A stretch of 64,000 nt of DNA from Bradyrhizobium japonicum USDA 6 (GCF_000284375.1 NC_017249.1:434001-498000), one strand, 5' to 3'; positions 33,851 to 43,293 are shown, numbered from the stretch's first letter. The notes: generated from the sequence alone by a model not told the origin. Program-made: numbers and translations.

Positions 33851-34960
33851 ATGTCCACAGCCGAGTTTTCGATCATCGATGAAGTCGAATCAGCGATTCG
33901 GCTCGGCTCGGCGGAAAAGGGCCTGGAAACGGCCCGCCGCGTCACCGACCTCTTCCTCTCCTCCGCCGGAAGTTTTGACAACGCGCAGATCGCACTGTTC
34001 GACGACGTGCTCGAGCGCCTGATCGGCACCATCGAGCTGCGCGCCATCGCCGACATGGGCGCACGCGTAGCGCTGGCCGAGATCAGCGCGCAGCTTGCGC
34101 CGATCGCGCAGGCGCCGCCCTCCGTGATCCGCCGCCTCGCCAATAATGACGAGATTCGCATCGCCGGCCCCGTGCTCCAGGAATCCGCGCGCCTCGACGA
34201 TGGCGAACTGGTGAAGATCGCCTCCAGCAAGGGCGAGCCGCATCTGCTCGCGGTCGCCGGGCGCTGGTGGCTCAAGGAGATCGTCACCGATGCGCTGCTG
34301 GCGCGGCGCTATCCCAGCGTCAGCCGACGGCTTGCCGCCAATCCCGGCGCGCGCGTTTCCGGAAACGGATTTGCCGTCATCGTCGGGCAGGCCGAGGCCG
34401 ATCCCGAGCTCGCCGTGAGCGTCGGCGTCCGCGTCGACCTGCCGTCCGACTTGCGCCGCCGGTTGCTGCGTTCTGCGACGGATGCTGTGCGCACCCGGTT
34501 GCTGTCGCGCGCACCGCCGCATCTGTTCGAGGAGATCCAGGGCGCGATCGCCGCCGTGACCGTCGGTGTCGAACGCGAGATGTCAGCCGTGCGCGATTTC
34601 GAAGGCGCCAAGCGGGCCATCGCAAATCTCAAGGCGACGGGCCAGCTGACCGAGGCGACGCTGCTCGGCTTCGCTACGCAGCGGCGCTATGAGGAAGCCG
34701 TGGCCGCGTTGGCGGCCCTGTCGGGATCGACCATCGAGGTGATTCGTCCGCTGATGCAGAGCCTGCGCGAGGACGGCCTGCTGGTGCCGTGCAAGGCGGC
34801 GCAGCTCAGCTGGGAAACCACAGCGGCCGTGCTCGAGAGCCGCTTTGCCACCGGCGCGATGAAGCCCGCTGATATCGCGAGGGCGCAGGGGCATTATGCA
34901 CGCATGACCTCGGAGAACGCGCGGCGGACGCTGCGATTCTGGCAGGTGCGGGCGTTGTAG
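33851..34960 (+). CDS. DUF2336 domain-containing protein
   Basis: A 369-residue, mostly helical soluble protein of the DUF2336 family found in alphaproteobacteria. Repeated helical segments rich in Ala, Arg and Leu run through it. FDNAQIALFDDVLERLIGTI and IRRLANNDEIRIAGPVL are typical core stretches, resembling HEAT-like repeats. No catalytic motif is seen and function is unknown. Start MSTAEFSIIDEVESAI. It stands alone, with a palindromic repeat after it. Confidence 0.88.
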   Translation: MSTAEFSIIDEVESAIRLGSAEKGLETARRVTDLFLSSAGSFDNAQIALFDDVLERLIGTIELRAIADMGARVALAEISAQLAPIAQAPPSVIRRLANNDEIRIAGPVLQESARLDDGELVKIASSKGEPHLLAVAGRWWLKEIVTDALLARRYPSVSRRLAANPGARVSGNGFAVIVGQAEADPELAVSVGVRVDLPSDLRRRLLRSATDAVRTRLLSRAPPHLFEEIQGAIAAVTVGVEREMSAVRDFEGAKRAIANLKATGQLTEATLLGFATQRRYEEAVAALAALSGSTIEVIRPLMQSLREDGLLVPCKAAQLSWETTAAVLESRFATGAMKPADIARAQGHYARMTSENARRTLRFWQVRAL

Positions 34961-34985
34961 GTTTGCTGCTCATCACACACTCCGC

Positions 34986-35091
34986 TGTCATTGCCCGCGA
35001 AGGCGGGCAATCCAGTATTCCAGAGACGGCAGCGATAGAACCGAGGAGCCGCGGCGTACTGGGTCGCCCGATCAAGCCGGGCGACGACACT
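34986..35091. repeat. palindromic repeat, TGTCATTGCCCGC type
   Basis: TGTCATTGCCCGCGAAGGCGGGCAA on the left, TCGCCCGATCAAGCCGGGCGACGACA on the right. The centre is AGCCGCGGCGTACTGG. It lies between the convergent DUF2336 and mtaB genes, ending 3 bases before the mtaB stop. Confidence 0.88.
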
Positions 35092-35093
35092 GC

Positions 35094-36347
35094 CTATACG
35101 GTCAACCGCTCGCCATCGCTGCCGGCAATCATCAGCGGCACCACACGACCAATACGTTCGCCCGCGATCGCCACCGGCAGATAATGCTCCGTGCGGCCCT
35201 GGCTCTCGCTCTCGATCAGCACGTCGCGCGTGGCGCCGGCCTCGGTTTGCAGCCGCCGCCGTAATGCCGCTTCGCCCGCCGCACGCAGCCGCTTCGCGCG
35301 CTCCTTGATCGCACCACCTGCGACCTGCGGCATCCGCGCGGCCGGCGTGCCGGGGCGTGGCGAATACGGGAAGACGTGCAGGAACGTCAAACCGCACTCC
35401 TCGACGAGATCCAGCGAGCGCGAAAACATCTCCTCGGTCTCGGTCGGAAAGCCCGCGATGATGTCGGCGCCGAAGGCGATGTCCGGGCGCAGGCGGCGGA
35501 CCTGGTCGCAGAACGCGATCGAGTCGTCGCGCGAATGACGCCGTTTCATGCGCTTCAAAATCATGTCGTCGCCGGATTGCAGCGACAGGTGCAGATGCGG
35601 CATCAGGCGCGCATCGTCGCCGATAGCATCCAGCAGATCGGCATCGGCCTCGATCGAATCGATCGAGGAGATGCGCAGGCGCTTCAGCTCCGGCACATGC
35701 CGCAGGATCTGCTTGGTCAGCATGCCGAGTCTCGGTGCACCCGGCAGGTCGGCGCCATAGCTGGTGAGGTCCACACCGGTCAGCACGATCTCGGCATGGC
35801 CGCGCGCAACAAGCACGCGCACCTGATCGACCACCGCGCCCATCGGCACCGAGCGTGAATTGCCGCGGCCGTAGGGGATGATACAGAACGTGCAGCGATG
35901 GTCGCAGCCGTTCTGCACCTGCACGAACACGCGCGGCAGGCCGCTCGCAAAGCCGTCGATCAGATGCGGCGCCATCTCCTTCACCGCCATGATGTCGCTG
36001 ACGGCGATCTTTTCGCTCGCACCGAGATCGAACGCGGCACGTGCATCGCGCCAGGCTTCGCGGCGCATCTTGTCGTCATTGCCGAGGACGCGATCGACCT
36101 CGGCCATGTCTGCGAACATCCGGCTCTGCGTCTGCGCCGCACAGCCGGTGACGACGATGCGCGCACCCGGCCGTTCGCGCTTCGATTTGCGTATCGACTG
36201 GCGCGCCTGCGCCACCGCTTCATTGGTGACGGCGCAGCTGTTGATGACGATGGTGTCGGAGAGGCCCGCGCCCTCGGCCTCGCGGCGGATCAATTCGGCC
36301 TCGAAGGCATTGAGACGGCAGCCGAAGGTGACGACGTCGACGGCCAT
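35094..36347 (-). CDS. mtaB: tRNA t6A37 methylthiotransferase MtaB
   Basis: A 417-residue radical-SAM methylthiotransferase that converts t6A37 of tRNA to ms2t6A. The N-terminal UPF0004 domain has Cys in FGCRLNAFE, NSCAVTNEA and VTGCAAQT. The radical-SAM cluster motif is CDHRCTFCIIPYGRGNSRS near residue 150. The C-terminus resembles a TRAM domain. The start codon shares one base with the dapF stop region (36347), so the two are tightly coupled. Confidence 0.95.
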   Translation of the reverse strand: MAVDVVTFGCRLNAFEAELIRREAEGAGLSDTIVINSCAVTNEAVAQARQSIRKSKRERPGARIVVTGCAAQTQSRMFADMAEVDRVLGNDDKMRREAWRDARAAFDLGASEKIAVSDIMAVKEMAPHLIDGFASGLPRVFVQVQNGCDHRCTFCIIPYGRGNSRSVPMGAVVDQVRVLVARGHAEIVLTGVDLTSYGADLPGAPRLGMLTKQILRHVPELKRLRISSIDSIEADADLLDAIGDDARLMPHLHLSLQSGDDMILKRMKRRHSRDDSIAFCDQVRRLRPDIAFGADIIAGFPTETEEMFSRSLDLVEECGLTFLHVFPYSPRPGTPAARMPQVAGGAIKERAKRLRAAGEAALRRRLQTEAGATRDVLIESESQGRTEHYLPVAIAGERIGRVVPLMIAGSDGERLTV

Positions 36348-37222
36348 CAGCCGACCGGCGCGAACAGCGCCGGATCGAAGGAGCCCTCATACTCGAAGGT
36401 CGCGGGGCCCGTCATCAGCACGTGGTCGTCGCTTTCCCGCCATTCGATTTCGAGCTTGCCGCCGGGCAGCGTGATCTCGACATTGCGCTCGGTGCGCTTC
36501 AGCCGCGCGGCCGCGACCGCGGTCGCGCACGCCGCCGAACCGCAAGCTCTGGTCAGGCCCGCGCCACGCTCCCAGGTGCGGATCGTGACGTGGTCGCGAT
36601 CGACGATATGGGCGAGCGTGATGTTGGCGCGCTCGGGGAAGATCGGGTGATTTTCCAGCAGCGGACCAAAACGCTCGAGATCGTAGCCGTTGACGTCCTC
36701 GACCCAGAAGATCGCATGCGGATTGCCCATGCTCACCACCGAGGGCGAATGCAGGATCGGATTGTCGATCGGCCCGATCTGCAATTCGATGTAGCGGGTG
36801 TCGCGAAACTCTTCCGCCAGCGGAATCTCCTGCCAGCCGAACTTCGGCGCGCCCATATCGACGGTATAGAGATCGGGCGCCGGGCCCTGCCAGCAGTTGA
36901 GCAGGCCCGCAGCGGTCTCGAACGTTGCCGTGGTCTGCCCGGTCTTCTCGAAGATACGCCGCACCACGCAGCGCATGCCGTTGCCGCAGGCGCCGGCCTC
37001 GGAGCCGTCATTGTTGTAGATGCTGATGAAGGCCTCGGTACCGTCGAACCGCGGCTTCCGGAGCACCATGAGCTGGTCATAGGGCACGCCGCCCGGCGCG
37101 GACGCGACCGCGCGGGCGTCATCCGGCGTCACTGGCGCGGCGGAATCACGCATGTCGACAACGACGATCTCGTTGCCGATGCCGTTCATCTTGGCAAATG
37201 CGTGGTTGGCCAGAGCGCTCAT
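36347..37222 (-). CDS. dapF: diaminopimelate epimerase
   Basis: A 291-residue epimerase that makes meso-diaminopimelate for peptidoglycan and lysine. [17 protein letters not shown] is the conserved N-terminus. The two catalytic cysteines are in ACGNGMRCV (near residue 76) and [14 protein letters not shown] (near 225). Length fits the family (about 275-290). It heads a dapF-mtaB pair, with a one-base overlap to mtaB. Confidence 0.97.
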   Translation of the reverse strand: MSALANHAFAKMNGIGNEIVVVDMRDSAAPVTPDDARAVASAPGGVPYDQLMVLRKPRFDGTEAFISIYNNDGSEAGACGNGMRCVVRRIFEKTGQTTATFETAAGLLNCWQGPAPDLYTVDMGAPKFGWQEIPLAEEFRDTRYIELQIGPIDNPILHSPSVVSMGNPHAIFWVEDVNGYDLERFGPLLENHPIFPERANITLAHIVDRDHVTIRTWERGAGLTRACGSAACATAVAAARLKRTERNVEITLPGGKLEIEWRESDDHVLMTGPATFEYEGSFDPALFAPVG

Positions 37223-37377
37223 GAAATTTCCCGAATTTCGCCTGCCTTATATGGCGATCCTTGGTGGCTTGGCCAGTGATTTGCCGCCATGGCCATGACG
37301 CATCTGTCATGGGACGAATTCGGCACTCGCGTGTTAGAACGGCGCGGTTCGCGCAATCCGGGACGCGCGGCCGGCTC

Positions 37378-37475
37378 AAGGCCTTGGGGACGTAAGGCCT
37401 TGACGATGTAAGGCCTTGGCGACGCAAGGCTTGGACGTAAGGCTTGGACATAAGGCTTGGCGGATAAGTCCTTGG
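37378..37475 (+). repeat. degenerate short tandem repeats before GyrI-like gene
   Basis: About six to seven units of 12-16 bases built on AAGGCCTTGGNGACGT, decaying to AAGGCTTGGACGT and AAGGCTTGGACAT toward the 3' end. The last unit, TCCTTGGGGAGAAT, provides the GGGGAGA ribosome site of the gene starting at 37486. The repeat is therefore in the leader of that gene. Confidence 0.85.
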
Positions 37476-37485
37476 GGAGAATAGA

Positions 37486-38229
37486 ATGAATCGTTTTTGT
37501 CGCCTCGTACTGCTCGCGCTGATCCCGGCAGCGACCATGTCGTTTGGCGTGCCCGGCGCTCTGGCGCAGACCCCGAGCCCGGCGCCCGCCGCGTCGGCCA
37601 GCCCTTCGCCGGCTCCGTCGGCCTCGCCCGCCCCGGCCGCAAGTACCGCACCTGCACCCGCGGGAGCGCCCTCTCCGGCGCCATCGCCTGCGGCCAGCGC
37701 TTCGCCCTCACCCGCTCCGGCGGCCCCACCGCCCGCTGCGGCCGCGACGCCCGCCCCGGTGCAGGCCGCCGATCCCTTCGGCCTAGAGACCACGCTCGAG
37801 CCGAAGAAGGTCCTGATGGTCAAGGGCACCGCCAATTGGGATTCGGCCTTCGACACGCTGATCGACGCCTTCAAGGCGCTGAACACGCTGCTGGACAAGC
37901 AGGGCATCAAGCCCGCCGGCAATTCGATGATCGTCTACACCTCGACCGACGACACCGGCTTCACCTTCCTGGCCGAGATCCCGGTCGAGCAGGACCCGAA
38001 GAACCTGCCCAAGGACATGAGCATCGGCAAATCGCCGGAAGGCAAGGCGCTGAAATTCGTCCATCGCGGCTCCTACGACAACATGGACAACACCTATGAG
38101 GCGATCACCAATCACCTCGACGACAAGAAGCTGGAAGCCAAGGACACCTTTGTCGAGGAGTACCTCACCGATCCCCTGAAGACGGCGGAGGACAAGCTCG
38201 TGATCAACGTGTTCGTACCATTGAAGTGA
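37486..38229 (+). CDS. exported GyrI-like domain protein with Ala/Pro/Ser-rich linker
   Basis: A 247-residue protein. The first 28 residues form a signal peptide ending in ALAQ. A low-complexity region of about 70 residues (Ala, Pro, Ser) comes next, then a GyrI/SOUL-like small-molecule-binding domain from about residue 100: ADPFGLETTLEPKKVLMVKG, YTSTDDTGFTFLAEIPV, LKFVHRGSYDNMDNTYEAI. GyrI-like domains are usually cytosolic, so export is unusual. The SIMPL-domain gene begins 5 bases after it, suggesting a two-gene operon. Confidence 0.88.
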   Translation: MNRFCRLVLLALIPAATMSFGVPGALAQTPSPAPAASASPSPAPSASPAPAASTAPAPAGAPSPAPSPAASASPSPAPAAPPPAAAATPAPVQAADPFGLETTLEPKKVLMVKGTANWDSAFDTLIDAFKALNTLLDKQGIKPAGNSMIVYTSTDDTGFTFLAEIPVEQDPKNLPKDMSIGKSPEGKALKFVHRGSYDNMDNTYEAITNHLDDKKLEAKDTFVEEYLTDPLKTAEDKLVINVFVPLK

Positions 38230-38234
38230 GCGAG

Positions 38235-38954
38235 ATGAAGAAGCCTACCGTCCTTTTTACGTCTATTGCCGCCGCCGTCGCCGCCACGCTGCTGGCAACG
38301 CCCGCTCTCGCCGACGATTTTCCATCCGCCATCACGGTGAGCGGCGAAGCCATGATCTCCGCGGCACCCGATCTCGCGCAGATCGACGCCGGCGTCGCCA
38401 ACGATGCCAAGTCGGCGAAGGAAGCCTCCGACGCCAACAACGCCGCGATGGGCAAGGTGCTGCTGGCGCTGAAGGGCGCCGGCATCGCCGAGAAGGATTA
38501 TCAGACCTCGCGCCTGTCCTTGCAGCCGCAATACGGCCAGAACAAATCCACCGGCGCCTCGCCCGTGGTCGGGTTCCGCGCCTCTAACCGCGTCACCGTG
38601 AAGATCCGCGACGTAACCAAGGTCGCCGGCATCATCGACACGCTGGTCGGCGCCGGCGCCAACGACATCGGCAACATCTCCTTCGAGGTGACGCAGGCCT
38701 CAAAGCTGCTCGACGATGCCCGTGAACAGGCGGTCGTTGACGCCCGCCGCAAGGCCGAGATTTACGCCAAGGCCACCGGCGTCACGCTCGGCTCGCCGCT
38801 CAGCGTATCCGAGGGCGGCGGCCCGGTGCCGCTGTTCAAGGCAAGAATGGCGACCGCGCCGATGGCGGCGCCCGCGGCAGTCGCGCCGGGCGAGGAAACG
38901 CTGTCGGTGACCGTGAATGTGAGCTGGGCGATCATTCGCCCTGAAGGCAAATAA
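38235..38954 (+). CDS. SIMPL (DUF541) domain-containing periplasmic protein
   Basis: A 239-residue exported protein with a signal peptide ending ATPALADD. The SIMPL/DUF541 domain follows: ITVSGEAMISAAPDLAQIDAGV, DYQTSRLSLQPQY, and the C-terminal ETLSVTVNVSWAI. Family members (E. coli YggE and relatives) are linked to oxidative stress and form large rings; the activity here is unknown. The ATG at 38235 is preferred over a GTG at 38226 that overlaps the preceding gene. Confidence 0.9.
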   Translation: MKKPTVLFTSIAAAVAATLLATPALADDFPSAITVSGEAMISAAPDLAQIDAGVANDAKSAKEASDANNAAMGKVLLALKGAGIAEKDYQTSRLSLQPQYGQNKSTGASPVVGFRASNRVTVKIRDVTKVAGIIDTLVGAGANDIGNISFEVTQASKLLDDAREQAVVDARRKAEIYAKATGVTLGSPLSVSEGGGPVPLFKARMATAPMAAPAAVAPGEETLSVTVNVSWAIIRPEGK

Positions 38955-38955
38955 G

Positions 38956-39100
38956 TCTCGTGCCCCGGACGCGCTGCAGCGTGAAACGCTGCGGCGCAGA
39001 GCCAGGACCCAGAAAGCAACACCGCATAATACGGCGACATGGGCCCCGGCTCTGCAGCGCATCGTCGAAGAGACGCTGCGCTGCGTCCGGGGCACGAGCG
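38956..39100. repeat. long inverted repeat, GTGCCCCGGACGCGCTGC type
   Basis: CTCGTGCCCCGGACGCGC faces GCTGCGTCCGGGGCACGAG. Inner parts CAGAGCCAGGACCCAG and GGGCCCCGGCTCTGC pair again. Same class as 16019-16182. It separates the convergent SIMPL and metallo-hydrolase genes. Confidence 0.85.
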
Positions 39101-39116
39101 GTGTGTGCGGAGAGAG

Positions 39117-40181
39117 CTAAATCTCCACCACCTGCCCCGGCTTCATCGCCACAAACCGCTCCTGCGGAATCTTCGCGGCATCGAGCGCTTCGACCAGCGC
39201 CTTCGCCGGCGCGTCGATCGCTTCATCCGTCAGCTGGAACGTGCCGTGATGATGCCCGAGCGCGGCTTGCGCGCCGCAATCGGCCAGCGCCTTCACGGCG
39301 TCTTCCGGATTCATGTGCTGGTCGCGCATGAACCAGCGCGGTTCGTAGGCGCCGATCGGGAGGATCGCCAGACGCAGCGGCCCGTGCTTCTCGGCGACGC
39401 GGCGGAAATGCCCGCCGTCGCCATAGCCGGAATCGCAGACGACGTAGATTTTCCCCGCCGGCGTCTCCAGTACGAAACTCGCCCAAAGCGCCTTGTTGCG
39501 ATCGAACATGCCGCGCGCCGACCAGTGCCGGGTCGGGACCAGCGTCACGGCGATTCCGCCGCCGAGCTCGACGCCGTCGTGCCAGTCAAACGCTTCGGCC
39601 TTGATGGAGGAGTCGGCGCTGCGCATCGTCACGTCGTTGCCGAGTGGCGTCACCACGCGCGGCGAAAAGTTTTTTGCGAGCCGCGACAGCGTCGCGATGT
39701 CCAGATGATCGTAATGACCGTGCGAAACCAGCACGACGTCGATCTTCGGCAGCTTCTCGAAGGCGACGCCGGGGTCGTTGTGCCGCTTCGGTCCGGCAAA
39801 GCTGACAGGCGAGACCCGCGAGGACCAGACGGGATCGACGAGGATGTTGAGGCCGCCGGCCTGGATCAGCCAGCTGGCGTGGCCGACGAAGGAGAGCCGC
39901 ACCTTGTCGCCCTCGACTCGGGCGGGTGGCGTGTCGGCGCGCGAGTTCGGCACCCAGTCGGGCCAGTCCGCGCGCTGCCCCCGGGCACCTAATTGCCAGC
40001 GCAGCACCTCGCCGAGCGATCTCGGCGGCGCCCCATCGGGATCGAAGAAGGTCAGGCCGTCAAAATGGTCCGAGACCGGGCCGTCATAGGTTTTCATGCG
40101 GGACATCCAGAGGGGCGGAACACCGACCAGCGCGGCGCCACCGGCGATCAATCCAAAAAGGCGGCGGCGGGTGATCGGCAC
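39117..40181 (-). CDS. MBL-fold metallo-hydrolase, NAPE-PLD-like, Tat-exported
   Basis: A 354-residue protein. The N-terminus ITRRRLFGLIAGGAALVG is a twin-arginine-type signal. The metallo-beta-lactamase motif VSHGHYDHLDIATL supplies zinc ligands near residue 145; RHWSARGMFDRNKALWASF and CDSGYGDGGHFRRV are typical of the UlaG/NAPE-PLD-like subgroup. Substrate is unknown, possibly a phosphodiester or lactone. It is the only gene in its transcription unit, as far as I can see. Confidence 0.9.
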   Translation of the reverse strand: MPITRRRLFGLIAGGAALVGVPPLWMSRMKTYDGPVSDHFDGLTFFDPDGAPPRSLGEVLRWQLGARGQRADWPDWVPNSRADTPPARVEGDKVRLSFVGHASWLIQAGGLNILVDPVWSSRVSPVSFAGPKRHNDPGVAFEKLPKIDVVLVSHGHYDHLDIATLSRLAKNFSPRVVTPLGNDVTMRSADSSIKAEAFDWHDGVELGGGIAVTLVPTRHWSARGMFDRNKALWASFVLETPAGKIYVVCDSGYGDGGHFRRVAEKHGPLRLAILPIGAYEPRWFMRDQHMNPEDAVKALADCGAQAALGHHHGTFQLTDEAIDAPAKALVEALDAAKIPQERFVAMKPGQVVEI

Positions 40182-40629
40182 AAGCGGGCTTCAGGGATGG
40201 TAACGAAGGTAAGTCATCATCTTCTATATGGGCGGAGCCCAGGCAAAAGGAACCGGTCGCCAAAAGTTCCGTATTCTCAGGGCCTTGCCCTGGCAAAGGC
40301 ACCCCGGCCCCCTAACTTTCCTTGACTTTTGGGCGGGAGCGGCGTTTAACCCCGCCACTTTCTCGGAAAGGCTTTCTTTTCGACCCGCCCACTGGCCCTG
40401 GAGGCCAGAGGCCAACGCCCGACAGCGCTGTGCGCCCTCGGGCGCAAAGGTGTTTGGAAGATCGCTTGCTTAGGAAGTGGTCATCGCCCGATTTGATCGG
40501 GCGATCCAGTATCCCAGAGGCCACTCGGCTGAACCGAGATGCCGAGGCATACTGGATGCCCCGGTCAAGCAGGGGCATGACAGTAGTGAACGCGGCAACC
40601 CTGCGCGAGCAGGACAAGGGACAACGGCA
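40182..40629. other. 448-base non-coding stretch before ffh
   Basis: The first 300 bases carry GC-rich inverted segments (GGGCCTTGCCCTGGC; CTGGCCCTGGAGGCCAGAGG) without a convincing gene. The last part is the repeat at 40479-40582 and the ffh leader. The ffh promoter is presumably here; I could not define -35/-10 elements. Confidence 0.7.
40479..40582. repeat. palindromic repeat just upstream of ffh
   Basis: TCATCGCCCGATTTGATCGGGCGATCCAGTA on the left, TACTGGATGCCCCGG...GGGGCATGACAG on the right, mirroring 3235, 31036 and 34986. It ends 48 bases before the ffh start. Confidence 0.88.
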
Positions 40630-42177
40630 TTGTTCGACAATCTGTCGGAACGGCTTGGTGGCATTCTCGATCGTCTGACGGGGCGCGGTGCGCTGACCGA
40701 AAAGGACGTTGACGCCGCGATGCGCGAGGTGCGCCGCGCGCTGCTGGAAGCCGACGTCGCGTTGGAGGTGGTGCGCAGCTTCACCGAGCGCGTCCGCGAG
40801 CAGGCGATCGGCGCCACCGTCGTCAAGTCGGTCACGCCCGGCCAGATGGTGGTCAAGATCGTCCATGACGAGCTGATCAACACGCTCGGCGCCGAAAGCC
40901 AGACCATCGACGTCAATTCCGTGCCGCCGGTGCCGATCATGATGGTCGGTCTGCAAGGCTCCGGTAAAACCACCACCACCGCAAAGCTCGCCCGCCGCCT
41001 GGTCCAGCGCGACAAGCGCAAGGTGCTGATGGCCTCGCTCGACGTCTACCGCCCGGCGGCGATGGAGCAGCTGGCCGTGCTCGGCCGCGACCTCGACATT
41101 CCGACCTTGCCGATCGTGGCGGGGCAGCAGCCGCCGCAGATCGCGAAGCGCGCGCTGGAGGCCGGCAAGCTCGGCGGCTACGACATCGTGCTGCTCGACA
41201 CCGCCGGCCGCACCACGCTCGACGAAGACATGATGGCGGAAGCAGCGGCGATCAAAGCCGCTGCGAACCCGCATGAAGTGCTGCTGGTCGCCGACAGCCT
41301 CACCGGCCAGGACGCCGTGAATCTTGCCCGCGCCTTCGATCAGCGCGTCGGGCTCACCGGCATCGTGCTGACCCGAGTCGACGGCGACGGCCGCGGTGGC
41401 GCCGCGCTGTCGATGCGCGCCGTCACCGGCAAGCCGATCAAGCTGATCGGCACCGGCGAAAAGACCGACGCGCTGGAAGATTTCCATCCCGATCGTATCG
41501 CCGGCCGCATCCTCGGCATGGGCGACGTGGTCTCGCTGGTCGAACGTGCCGCCGCCAACATCGACGCCGAGAAGGCCGCGCGCACCGCCGAGCGCATGCG
41601 CAAGGGTCAGTTCGACCTCAACGACATGCGCGAGCAGCTGTTGCAGATGGCGAACATGGGCGGCATCAGCGGGCTGATGGGCATGATGCCCGGCATCGCC
41701 AAGATGAAGAACCAGATCGCGGCCGCCGGCATCGACGACAAGATCCTGAAGCGCCAGGTCGCTGTGATCGATTCCATGACGCGCGACGAACGCCGTCATC
41801 CCGACCTGCTCAAGGCCAGCCGCAAGAAGCGCATCGCCGCAGGAAGCGGCCAGAGCGTCGAGCAGGTCAACAAGCTGCTCAAGATGCACCGGAACATGGC
41901 CGACGTGATGAAGGCCATGGGCTCGGGCAAGCGCGGCCCGCTCGCCGGCATCGCACAGGCGATGGGCTTCGGCGGCGGCATGAAGATGCCCTCGCCCGAA
42001 GAAATGAAGGCAATGCAGGAGAAGATGCAGAGCGGCGGCGGGCAGGGTCTGCCCAGCCTGCCGAAGGATCTGCCGCCCGGTCTTCGCTCGGGGCTGCCGA
42101 ATTTGCCGGGGCTTACGGGCCTCAGCGGCAAGCCGACCCTTCCGGGGCTCGGCGGTTTTCCCGGCAAGAAGAAATGA
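40630..42177 (+). CDS. ffh: signal recognition particle protein Ffh
   Basis: A 515-residue SRP54 GTPase that binds signal sequences and 4.5S RNA. The N domain starts MFDNLSERLGGILDRL. The G domain has GLQGSGKTTTTAKLA, DTAGRTTLDEDMM and TRVDGDGRGGAAL. The M domain is methionine-rich (GLMGMMPGIAKMKNQ) with SGQSVEQVNKLLKMHRNM for RNA binding, and a Gly/Leu/Pro-rich tail. The start is the TTG at 40630, with AAGGGA 9 bases upstream; the longer frame from 40477 is repeat sequence. It heads the rpsP-rimM-trmD-rplS block. Confidence 0.96.
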   Translation: MFDNLSERLGGILDRLTGRGALTEKDVDAAMREVRRALLEADVALEVVRSFTERVREQAIGATVVKSVTPGQMVVKIVHDELINTLGAESQTIDVNSVPPVPIMMVGLQGSGKTTTTAKLARRLVQRDKRKVLMASLDVYRPAAMEQLAVLGRDLDIPTLPIVAGQQPPQIAKRALEAGKLGGYDIVLLDTAGRTTLDEDMMAEAAAIKAAANPHEVLLVADSLTGQDAVNLARAFDQRVGLTGIVLTRVDGDGRGGAALSMRAVTGKPIKLIGTGEKTDALEDFHPDRIAGRILGMGDVVSLVERAAANIDAEKAARTAERMRKGQFDLNDMREQLLQMANMGGISGLMGMMPGIAKMKNQIAAAGIDDKILKRQVAVIDSMTRDERRHPDLLKASRKKRIAAGSGQSVEQVNKLLKMHRNMADVMKAMGSGKRGPLAGIAQAMGFGGGMKMPSPEEMKAMQEKMQSGGGQGLPSLPKDLPPGLRSGLPNLPGLTGLSGKPTLPGLGGFPGKKK

Positions 42178-42276
42178 GGAATTCGTCGCGGGGGATCGCA
42201 AGCGTCCCGCGCAACGCGGAATACCAATCAACCGAACAAACCGTACTTTGCAAACCGTACTTCGAAGGAGAACTGA

Positions 42277-42609
42277 ATGTCCGTCGTTATCCGCCTCGCT
42301 CGTGCAGGCACCAAGAAGCGCCCCGTCTATCACGTCGTCGTCGCCGATTCGCGCTTTCCCCGCGATGGCCGCTTCATCGAGCGTCTCGGTTATTTCAACC
42401 CGCTGCTGCCGAAGGACAACGAGGCCCGCCTCAAGCTCGACATGGACAAGGTGAAGGCCTGGGTCGCCAAGGGTGCGCAGCCGTCGGACCGCGTGGCGCG
42501 TTTCCTCGACGCCGCCGGCGTCAAGAAGCGCGAAGCGCGCAACAACCCGCAGAAGGCCGTGCCGCGCAAGGAGCGCAAGGCGCAGGCCGAAGCCGCCGCG
42601 AAGGCGTAA
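42277..42609 (+). CDS. rpsP: 30S ribosomal protein S16
   Basis: A 110-residue small-subunit protein. [20 protein letters not shown] and the following [20 protein letters not shown] are the S16 signature. The Lys/Ala-rich C-terminal tail ([13 protein letters not shown]) is common in alphaproteobacteria. AAGGAG lies 7 bases upstream. It is 99 bases after ffh and 9 bases before rimM. Confidence 0.98.
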   Translation: MSVVIRLARAGTKKRPVYHVVVADSRFPRDGRFIERLGYFNPLLPKDNEARLKLDMDKVKAWVAKGAQPSDRVARFLDAAGVKKREARNNPQKAVPRKERKAQAEAAAKA

Positions 42610-42618
42610 GGCCGGACC

Positions 42619-43176
42619 ATGTCGGCGCTGGTCTGCGTCGCGCGGATCGGCGCCGCGCATGGTGTGCGCGGTGCGGTCAAGCTGTGGACCTTCACCGAAG
42701 ATCCCTTTGCCATCAAACGCTACGGTCCGCTTCTCTCCAAGGACGGCAAGCGTCAGTTCGAGGTAGCAACGGCGCGCGAGGCCAGGGATCATCTGGTCGC
42801 GACGTTCAAGGGCGTCACGACCCGCGATGAGGCCGAGCGCCTCAACGGCATCGAGCTCTACGTCGCGCGCGAAAAGCTGCCCGCGACCGACGAGGACGAA
42901 TATTACCACACTGACCTGATCGGGCTCGCCGCCGTCACCACCGACGGCGACGCGCTCGGCCGCGTGCTCGCGATCCACAATTTCGGCGCCGGCGACATCA
43001 TCGAGATCGCACCTCTCAAGGGCACGACGATGCTGCTGCCGTTCTCGAACGCAGTGGTGCCGGAAGTTGATCTCACAGGTGGGCGCGTCGTGATCGCGCT
43101 GCCGCAGGAGGTCGAGGGTGAGGATGGGGGCGAGGATCTCTCTCCGAGCCGTCCCCGCGAACGCGGGGACCCATAA
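42619..43176 (+). CDS. rimM: ribosome maturation factor RimM
   Basis: A 185-residue factor for 16S rRNA processing and S19 binding. [21 protein letters not shown] is the N-terminal RimM motif, and the PRC-barrel part has [20 protein letters not shown] and [14 protein letters not shown]. The final residues, SRPRERGDP, and the stop codon are encoded by a palindromic repeat (43151-43280) that has run into the gene end, so the natural C-terminus has probably been replaced. Confidence 0.95.
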   Translation: MSALVCVARIGAAHGVRGAVKLWTFTEDPFAIKRYGPLLSKDGKRQFEVATAREARDHLVATFKGVTTRDEAERLNGIELYVAREKLPATDEDEYYHTDLIGLAAVTTDGDALGRVLAIHNFGAGDIIEIAPLKGTTMLLPFSNAVVPEVDLTGGRVVIALPQEVEGEDGGEDLSPSRPRERGDP

Positions 43177-43280
43177 CCACGGGCCGTGGTTTTTGGCTAA
43201 GCTGCTAGCCTCGATCATCGCAAAACTGGCTGCGGTGGTTATGGATCCCGGGCTCGCGCTCCGCGCACCCCGGGACGACG
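43151..43280. repeat. palindromic repeat overlapping the 3' end of rimM
   Basis: GTCCCCGCGAACGCGGGGAC is a hairpin, then CCATAACCAC. These face GTGGTTATGG and CCCGGGCTCGCG...CACCCCGGGACGAC on the other side. The left 25 bases are translated as the RimM tail. Confidence 0.85.
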
Positions 43281-43293
43281 AGATCGGGAAACA

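Noticed and set aside
37146..37922. 258-codon Ala/Gly-rich minus-strand frame
   Set aside because: It overlaps the start of dapF, the tandem repeat and the GyrI-like gene; it is the antisense of the Ala/Pro linker.
40312..43218. A 968-codon minus-strand frame opposite ffh-rpsP-rimM
   Set aside because: It runs through several real genes and repeats; no domain seen.
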